This document shows, piece by piece, positions 1-5,722 of a stretch of 5,722 bases of DNA. This DNA comes from CBDUXZ01 sp965371325 [NCBI: uncultured bacterium]. Lineage in GTDB: Bacteria; JAUYMQ01. The notes beneath the pieces were generated by a model that did no database searches, was not told the DNA's origin, and worked only from the letters and a program-made list of their open reading frames with translations. Within the stretch, counting starts at the first letter, position 1. Each line of letters starts with the position of its first letter. Where the stretch lies: NCBI GenBank assembly GCA_965371325.1, contig CBDUXZ010000149.1, positions 1 through 5,722 of the forward strand. The letters are read 5' to 3'. Made by a program: the position numbers and the translations under genes.

Positions 1-668
1 CGGCTCATCACGGCGCTGCCCTGGGCCAGGACGCGCTTGATGCACTCGGGCACGCGGGCGTCGTTGCCGAAGTCACGGAGATGCTCGAGACTGGGTGAAC
101 CGATACTCTTCAGGTAAGCGATATCCTCGGGTACGAAGACGAGGGGAATGAGATAGCCGGCCTCCGGGCTGTTGATGTTTCGTTTCGAGTAGGTACGCTG
201 ACCGGTTCCGAGATACAGATTCAGAAGGTGCGGCTCACAGGCGCCGAAGCAGAGCTGGACCCGCCGATCGTTTGCGAAGTGAAGGATCTCCGTCCCCATC
301 TTCTGAAGCACGTCACTGCCGCGCAGGCGAGGGACGACCATGCCGCGCTCGCCCACGGAAATGGTGTCGGCCGGCACCTCGGCGAGAAATGGAGCGAGGG
401 CGTACTGCTCGATCTGGCGCTCCGAGAACGGCCCGTCCCCGCCCCAGGAGATGCGCACGGTCCCCACGACCTCGCCATCCTCCGTGGCGTAGTAGAAGCT
501 CCGGCCGGTCTCGTCCTCGGGCTCAACCAGCAGGCGCATCTCGTGGTCCGCGATCCCGCGGTAGCGCCCCATCTCCTCCACGTAGACGTCGTAGCGGAGC
601 TGGTAGACGGCGCGCTTCTCTTCCTCGGTCTCTGCGAGTTGAATGCCAGATTGCACGGACGCGCGCAT
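1..668 (-). CDS. GNAT-fold N-acyltransferase, FeeM/LuxI-like (3' end cut by window edge)
   Basis: The reading frame is open from an ATG at 668 to the left edge, giving 222 codons with no stop. The N-terminus carries QLRYDVYVEEMGRY (residues 23-36), the arginine/aromatic-rich opening typical of LuxI-type autoinducer synthases and FeeM-type N-acyl amino acid synthases. Next come a beta-strand segment EDGEVVGTVRIS (63-74), then VGERGMVVPRLRG (105-117), which corresponds to the conserved E-R and 'V-x-P-x-x-RG' strand/pyrophosphate-loop region. The block RNINSPEAGYLIPLV (163-177) resembles a conserved segment I recall from acyltransferases fused to a C-terminal cyclic-nucleotide-binding domain; that domain, if present, lies outside the window. 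Such enzymes transfer an acyl chain, often from acyl-ACP, to an amino group; the substrate cannot be told here. The start is supported by GAGGA four bases upstream of the ATG and by the motif lying close to the N-terminus. The family is fairly secure, the exact reaction is not. Confidence 0.8.
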   Translation of the reverse strand, partial: MRASVQSGIQLAETEEEKRAVYQLRYDVYVEEMGRYRGIADHEMRLLVEPEDETGRSFYYATEDGEVVGTVRISWGGDGPFSERQIEQYALAPFLAEVPADTISVGERGMVVPRLRGSDVLQKMGTEILHFANDRRVQLCFGACEPHLLNLYLGTGQRTYSKRNINSPEAGYLIPLVFVPEDIAYLKSIGSPSLEHLRDFGNDARVPECIKRVLAQGSAVMS

Positions 669-734
669 ATTTTCCTCGGAGATCGTGACGGGTGTGCCAC
701 CGCGACGGGTATGCTGGCGTTGTCTTGTGGCGGA

Positions 735-763
735 ATTATTCACGCGCTCCGACGCGCTTGCAA
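735..763 (-). promoter_or_regulatory. sigma70-like promoter of the acyltransferase gene
   Basis: Read on the minus strand, TTGCAA (763-758) is followed after exactly 17 bases by AATAAT (740-735). The -35 matches TTGACA at four of six positions and the -10 matches TATAAT at five of six, in an otherwise very GC-rich region. Transcription would start near 728, giving a leader of about 60 nt before the ATG at 668. The hexamers and spacing are seen directly; promoter activity is inferred. Confidence 0.5.
742..758. repeat. tandem 7-bp direct repeat inside the promoter spacer, possible operator
   Basis: ACGCGCT occurs at 742-748 and again at 752-758, separated by CCG, so the period is 10 bp, close to one helical turn. 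Both copies sit between the -10 and -35 hexamers of the minus-strand promoter, where a bound regulator would lie on one face of the DNA. Chance occurrence in GC-rich DNA is possible. Confidence 0.3.
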
Positions 764-790
764 GCCCCGGCCCCCCTCCCCGGCCTTCCA

Positions 791-805
791 AACACGTGTT
801 ATTCT
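791..805 (+). promoter_or_regulatory. candidate extended -10 promoter overlapping a palindrome, for the membrane-protein gene
   Basis: A perfect 10-bp palindrome AACACGTGTT (791-800) overlaps TG-T-TATTCT (797-805), an extended -10 element with four of six matches in the hexamer. No good -35 lies 17 bases upstream, as expected if the TG extension compensates. Transcription would begin near 812, about 70 nt before the ATG at 881. The palindrome could be an operator. This is a weak prediction. Confidence 0.22.
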
Positions 806-880
806 GCCGTCGGACGATCAGCGCCCGGCTTAGTCCATGCCCCGCGCTGCCCCCCGGGAAGACGCGAATCGGGAGCTGTC

Positions 881-1618
881 ATGCGCCTGTCGGCCACTCC
901 TTTTCTGCTTCTGGTGCTCCTCGGCCTCATGGCGGCGGCAACGCGGCGCACTGCCGGCCGGGGCCGCCTCCGAACGGCCGAAGCGCTGACTATCTACGCG
1001 CTCTTGATCGTTTTCGCCGCCTGGGGCGTTCTGAGTTCCGCCCTCGCCATCACCGACATCTACTCACGCCCGGATTTTCTGGCGCTGTTGCCGGGACTCT
1101 GGCTCCCCCTGGTGCCCTTCGCCATTGCCATCGGGGGCGCATTGCTCTTCGCGCGCCTCCGGTCCGCCCTGCTCGCCGTGATCAACGACACGCCCTTGCA
1201 TTGGCAGATTCTCGTGCACGGCATGCGTGTCCTGGCTATCGGAACATTCATCAAGGTTTATGCCGGCGAGTTTCCCGCCTATTTCGCCCTTATCGTGGGA
1301 GTTCCGGATTTCCTCTTCGGAGTATCGGCCTTCATCTTCGGACATCATGCGCGCAGGCGCACGCCGAGCCGGCGGACCCTCATCGCCTGGAACCTGGTGG
1401 GGATCGCGGCCGTGATATCGGCGCCGCTCCTCGCGCAAATGGGACTCTCCGGACCGATGCAGATCTTCACTTCGGAGCCGACGGCCGAGGCACTTTTTGA
1501 TTTTCCGATGGTTCTTGCGCCGACAATCGTTGTCCCCGTCTTTCTGCTTCTGAACATGGCCGCACTGGTAGCCGCGCTACTGAGGGACCCTGCGCCCCTT
1601 CATCATAATCATCCTTGA
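881..1618 (+). CDS. uncharacterised polytopic inner-membrane protein (245 aa)
   Basis: The ATG at 881 is preceded by GGGAG with a five-base gap (CTGTC) and leads directly into a hydrophobic helix, so it is preferred over an upstream in-frame GTG at 692 that would add 63 non-hydrophobic residues read through the promoter region. Hydrophobic stretches near residues 5-21, 35-58, 66-91, 110-128, 134-154, 168-189 and 206-234 suggest six or seven membrane helices. The most distinctive parts are HWQILVHGMRVLAIGTFIKV (107-126), GVPDFLFGVSAFIFG (140-154), a basic loop HHARRRTPSRR (155-165), and a loop GLSGPMQIFTSEPT (188-201) before the last helix. The pattern resembles a conserved hypothetical membrane-protein family, but I cannot name a function; no transporter, kinase or protease signature is evident. 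It is divergent from the acyltransferase and convergent with the protease gene, 20 bp from its stop. The C-terminus ends HHNHP. Confidence 0.82.
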   Translation: MRLSATPFLLLVLLGLMAAATRRTAGRGRLRTAEALTIYALLIVFAAWGVLSSALAITDIYSRPDFLALLPGLWLPLVPFAIAIGGALLFARLRSALLAVINDTPLHWQILVHGMRVLAIGTFIKVYAGEFPAYFALIVGVPDFLFGVSAFIFGHHARRRTPSRRTLIAWNLVGIAAVISAPLLAQMGLSGPMQIFTSEPTAEALFDFPMVLAPTIVVPVFLLLNMAALVAALLRDPAPLHHNHP

Positions 1619-1638
1619 CGGTGCGGTGCCCGCTGTGG

Positions 1639-3324
1639 TCAGCCCTGGCATCCCGCCACGGGAATGCCCCGCGCCCCGAAAACATCACAAATAGCCGCGG
1701 CGTTTGCGCCGCCGAAAAGCTGCGCGTCCGCATCCAGGATCGCTTCGGCTCCTTCGCTGAAGGATGGGCCGAAAGGAACAAGAAAATGGCTTTGTAAAAC
1801 AAGCGTGTCCGCCGTCGCCTTTCCAAGCGTATTGAAGAGATCCCAGAGCGCCGCCGACCAGATTTCGCCGTCGCTATGCACCTGGCCCACCAGGTCCTCG
1901 GGGTAGTGCTTGGTTCCGTCGACTCTTCTCAGGCAGGGTGGCGTCGTGTTGGAGTAAGAAGTGGAATCCCACTCGGCGATACAGGCCGGGTCGAAGCCGT
2001 TCGCCACGCTGGTGGCATGGGTGTTGCTCGCGGCCCAGTAATCCGAGAAACCCTCTCCCTGCGCCCCCGTTTCGATGGCAAGCCCGAAGTATTTCCCGAC
2101 CGTCTGGTTGTCCTGGATGGCGTGTCCATACTCATGAAGAATGACGTCTGCGTCCTCACCGTCGTCCACACCGCCGTCGCCCATCGCGATCCAGCCGGCC
2201 CCGATGGGAAAGCCGAGATAGTGGGCATTGTCGGCGCCGGACAAGCCGTGAGGATCAATCGCCTGTCGGCGGTTATTCACATCACTAAAACCCAGCGACT
2301 GGATGTATCGCTGGTTCGAATCGATGTGGTAGTAGCAGACGACGTGCTCGAATTGCGTCTCGTCCCGCCTGAATTGAAAACCTCTGTCCAGCAACAGGAC
2401 GTAGCCCAGCGTTCCGACGATCTGCCGGGGTGCCTCGATGCGATCCGTCACGTTGACGTAGGGACCGATGAGCAAATGCAACCCGAAGAAGCGTGTTATA
2501 TCGAGCAGGTCACGTTCGAGATAAGCGCCGCTTAACAAAGCCGAGTCGGCGTCGCCGTGACCGTCCAGCATGACTTCCTGAACGAGGCTTCTCGTCTGAA
2601 GAATCTTCCCGCTGTGCGCATCGACGACGTATTCGCTTGCCGCCGCCGGGTTCTCGACAACCAGGCCGAACCGGTAAGCAAGGTGGGCCCGCCCCGCCTT
2701 CATGAAAACGCCCAGGCGTGCCTCGGGATCATTCGTAAATCGAAGCTTTCCGTGAACCGCCTCGGGCGATAGCCCTGTTTTGTTCTTTCGGGTGCGGAAG
2801 TTCTTCGAAAAATTGTCTCTCGCGATGCGGATGGCCGCGAGGCCCGAGAGCGATGGGCGCGTGCGGAGCCCCGTCACGGCGTGATGGTCGCTCTGAACCA
2901 GGAAGACGCGTACATCCTTTGACAGGTGAACCTCGATCCGGTCGTTGAAGACCGGGAGGCCGCCGTATCTCCCGGCGAATCGCACGTGGTAGCCTGCCGG
3001 GCTTAGTCGCGTTTCCTCCATGTGGAGATCCGAAAGCAGGGCTTTGAGTCGAAGGAGTTCTGCATTCTCGCTCAGGAAGGCCTTCGCAGCCTGCTGCGGG
3101 CTGCCCGTGGCCCCAGGCCCCGACAGGTTTCCGCTCAGCGTCTTGATGCGCTTCCCGTCTGCGTGCCAGGCCACGCGATCGCACGGACCCCGCGAGCGCT
3201 CAAGCGCGGCGAGGGCTTTGCTGACCGGGGATACTTCTTCCCGTGACAGAACGGAATCTGGAAGAAAGATTACGCAAAGAGCGGCGGATAGGACAAAGCT
3301 GCGGGCAAGCGTCCTGGTTTTCAT
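1639..3324 (-). CDS. secreted zinc metalloprotease, M36 (fungalysin-like) with FTP propeptide
   Basis: This 561-aa protein starts with a Sec signal peptide (basic KTRTLAR, hydrophobic core 9-21, likely cleavage near residue 27). The propeptide has an FTP domain around 77-125 (AKAFLSENAELLRL at 80-93; GYHVRF and YGGLPVFNDRIEVHL at 111-134) and then a PepSY-like region at about 155-245. The catalytic domain carries the zinc motif HEYGH (397-401) and the third ligand glutamate in GEGFSDYW (E424). VHSDGEIWSAALWDL follows, with H483 a likely active-site histidine. The mature part has six cysteines (48, 330, 448, 464, 546, 559); the pairs 448/464 and 546/559 are placed to form disulfides. All catalytic residues are present, so an active, self-processing exported endopeptidase is expected. 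The ATG at 3324 has no Shine-Dalgarno sequence upstream, only a pyrimidine run, but it gives a complete signal peptide and no other start does. The gene lies 103 bp after purA on the same strand. The specific substrate is unknown. Confidence 0.9.
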   Translation of the reverse strand: MKTRTLARSFVLSAALCVIFLPDSVLSREEVSPVSKALAALERSRGPCDRVAWHADGKRIKTLSGNLSGPGATGSPQQAAKAFLSENAELLRLKALLSDLHMEETRLSPAGYHVRFAGRYGGLPVFNDRIEVHLSKDVRVFLVQSDHHAVTGLRTRPSLSGLAAIRIARDNFSKNFRTRKNKTGLSPEAVHGKLRFTNDPEARLGVFMKAGRAHLAYRFGLVVENPAAASEYVVDAHSGKILQTRSLVQEVMLDGHGDADSALLSGAYLERDLLDITRFFGLHLLIGPYVNVTDRIEAPRQIVGTLGYVLLLDRGFQFRRDETQFEHVVCYYHIDSNQRYIQSLGFSDVNNRRQAIDPHGLSGADNAHYLGFPIGAGWIAMGDGGVDDGEDADVILHEYGHAIQDNQTVGKYFGLAIETGAQGEGFSDYWAASNTHATSVANGFDPACIAEWDSTSYSNTTPPCLRRVDGTKHYPEDLVGQVHSDGEIWSAALWDLFNTLGKATADTLVLQSHFLVPFGPSFSEGAEAILDADAQLFGGANAAAICDVFGARGIPVAGCQG

Positions 3325-3331
3325 GGGGGAA

Positions 3332-3361
3332 AGGGTACCAGAGTCGTTCCGTCCGCCTCAA
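3332..3361 (-). promoter_or_regulatory. candidate promoter for the protease gene, positioned for a leaderless mRNA
   Basis: On the minus strand TTGAGG (3361-3356) and the extended -10 TGG-TACCCT (3340-3332) are separated by an 18-base spacer. Only seven bases (TTCCCCC) lie between the -10 and the ATG at 3324, so transcription would begin at or next to the start codon. This fits the missing Shine-Dalgarno sequence, but the -10 hexamer matches consensus at only three positions. The rest of the 103-bp gap after purA shows no clear terminator. Confidence 0.25.
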
Positions 3362-3427
3362 GTCGCGGGAGACCGGCGGGTTTACTGATTTGGGGGCACC
3401 GTTGGAAGTCGGGAATGGCGATCAGGC

Positions 3428-4765
<1,338 letters not shown>

Positions 4766-4775
4766 TCACCGGGAC

Positions 4776-5722
4776 TTACAGCTCGATCTGCTTGACCCAG
4801 ATCACGTTCGGTAGTGCGGCGAATTTCTGCAGCACCTCGTCCGGTGCGGGCTGGTCAATCTGGATGAGGGCCATCGCTTCGCGCTTCTCGTGGTCGAGGC
4901 CGAGTTGCATTCGTGCGATGTTGATTCCGTTGCTGCCGAGCAGGTTCCCGATGGCCCCCACGACGCCCGGCTTGTCCTTGTTGTGCATGACGATGATGTG
5001 CCCCCCCGCGTGGGCCTCGAGGTAGAAGTTGTCGATGCGCACGATGCGCGGATATCTGTGCCCGAAGATCGTCCCCCAGATGAGATGCTCGCCGCCCGCG
5101 CCACGGGCGCGAAGCTCGATGAGGCTGGCGAAGTCGCCGTCTTCGCTTGTCCGGCTCTCCACCAGCCGGATACCGCGCTCCCTGGCCAGCACCGGCGCGT
5201 TCACGAAGTTGACCCTCTCGCCCAGGATCGGTTCCAGCAGCCCCTTCAGCGTAGCGACCGTCAGCGGCTTCAGGTTTTCGAACGCTCCTGCCGCGCCGTG
5301 GAATTCGACGTGAACTTCTTCGATTCCACCCTCGTAGGTCTGGCCGATAAACCGGCCGAGGCGCTCGGCGAGGTGGAGATGGGGCTCCATCTGCACGAGC
5401 ACTTCCTTGCTGACGTTCGGGACGTTCACCCCGTTCTTGATAGTCCCCGTCGTGAAAAAATCAACGAGCTGGCGGGCCACCGCGACGCTGACGTTCAGCT
5501 GCGCCTCCTCCGTCGAGGCCCCCAGATGCGGGGTGGCGATTACCTGCTCGAGATCCAGAAGCGGATGCTCGCCGGGAGGCTCTTTTTCCCAAACGTCGAG
5601 CGCCGCGCCGGCCACCTTGCCGCTCCGGATTGCATCGCCGAGATCCTCCTCGTCGATGATACCGCCACGCGCGGCGTTCACGATGAGCACGCCGTCCTTC
5701 ATCTTCGCGAAGGCATCCTTGT
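4776..5722 (-). CDS. serA: D-3-phosphoglycerate dehydrogenase, long form with ASB and ACT domains (5' end cut by window edge)
   Basis: SerA oxidises 3-phosphoglycerate to 3-phosphohydroxypyruvate with NAD+, the first step of serine synthesis. About 314 C-terminal residues are visible; the frame continues through the right edge and the start is outside. The segment NAARGGIIDEEDL gives the substrate/NAD arginine, WEKEP the catalytic glutamate and ATPHLGAST the catalytic histidine. The spacings (29 residues from Arg to Glu, 18 from Glu to His) equal those of the Mycobacterium tuberculosis enzyme (R233, E262, H280), so roughly 215 N-terminal residues are missing and the full protein would be near 530 aa. 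After the catalytic domain comes the allosteric substrate-binding (ASB) domain, then a C-terminal ACT domain starting at HIIVMHNKDKPGVVGAIGNL. The ACT domain is the usual serine-feedback site. The ATG at 5702 is internal, not the start. purA follows after 52 bp. Confidence 0.97.
   Translation of the reverse strand, partial: KDAFAKMKDGVLIVNAARGGIIDEEDLGDAIRSGKVAGAALDVWEKEPPGEHPLLDLEQVIATPHLGASTEEAQLNVSVAVARQLVDFFTTGTIKNGVNVPNVSKEVLVQMEPHLHLAERLGRFIGQTYEGGIEEVHVEFHGAAGAFENLKPLTVATLKGLLEPILGERVNFVNAPVLARERGIRLVESRTSEDGDFASLIELRARGAGGEHLIWGTIFGHRYPRIVRIDNFYLEAHAGGHIIVMHNKDKPGVVGAIGNLLGSNGINIARMQLGLDHEKREAMALIQIDQPAPDEVLQKFAALPNVIWVKQIEL

Noticed and set aside
221-833. Long open frames in other registers over the acyltransferase (minus 221-700; plus 228-833 and 272-688)
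   Set aside because: They are arginine/serine/proline-rich shadows of the real minus-strand frame, which carries clear family motifs across the whole stretch 1-668.
692-880. N-terminal extension of the membrane protein from a GTG at 692
   Set aside because: The added 63 residues are low-complexity, have no hydrophobic character or ribosome site, and would be translated from the promoter region; the ATG at 881 has a good ribosome site.
1619-1638. Possible bidirectional terminator between the convergent genes
   Set aside because: Only a 4-bp GCGG/CCGC stem (1623-1633) without a T-tract on either strand; too weak to call.
1876-2535. 219-aa open frame on the plus strand antisense to the protease gene
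   Set aside because: It has no recognisable motif or ribosome site, and the minus strand here encodes the catalytic domain with the HEYGH motif.
1639-3324. Protease as a lipoprotein (Cys17 in the signal peptide)
   Set aside because: The residues before Cys17 are A-A-L, so the -1 position is Leu rather than Gly/Ala/Ser, and Cys17 lies within the hydrophobic core.
3325-3427. Terminator or small gene in the purA-protease gap
   Set aside because: The best stem is five base pairs with a 17-base loop and no T-tract, and no open frame with a ribosome site is seen.

Overview
The window is GC-rich, gene-dense bacterial chromosome. The codon use and the mix of genes (a FeeM/LuxI-like GNAT acyltransferase, an exported M36-type metalloprotease, a long-form SerA next to PurA) suit a member of the former Deltaproteobacteria (Myxococcota, Desulfobacterota) or a similar uncultured high-GC lineage. 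This placement is an inference from gene content; there is no rRNA or other strong taxonomic marker here.

Layout from left to right. (1) 1-668, minus strand: the N-terminal 222 codons of a GNAT-fold N-acyltransferase that runs off the left edge. (2) 669-880: a 212-bp divergent intergenic region. It holds a good sigma70-like promoter for the acyltransferase with a tandem 7-bp repeat in its spacer, and a weaker extended -10 candidate for the opposite gene. (3) 881-1618, plus strand: an uncharacterised 245-aa polytopic membrane protein. (4) 1639-3324, minus strand: a secreted zinc metalloprotease with FTP propeptide and M36-type catalytic domain, convergent with the membrane protein across a 20-bp gap. 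(5) 3428-4723, minus strand: full-length purA. (6) 4776-5722, minus strand: the C-terminal part of serA, whose start lies beyond the right edge.

serA and purA are 52 bp apart on the same strand and probably form an operon for serine and AMP biosynthesis. The protease lies 103 bp downstream of purA on the same strand and may be read through from it, but it also has a candidate promoter of its own whose spacing would give a leaderless mRNA. The acyltransferase and the membrane protein are divergent and could share regulation; nothing in the sequence proves a functional link.

No tRNA, rRNA, mobile element, CRISPR array or convincing intrinsic terminator was seen. Most of the window is ordinary housekeeping and secretory content. 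The least explained parts are the acyltransferase/membrane-protein pair and the promoter region between them.
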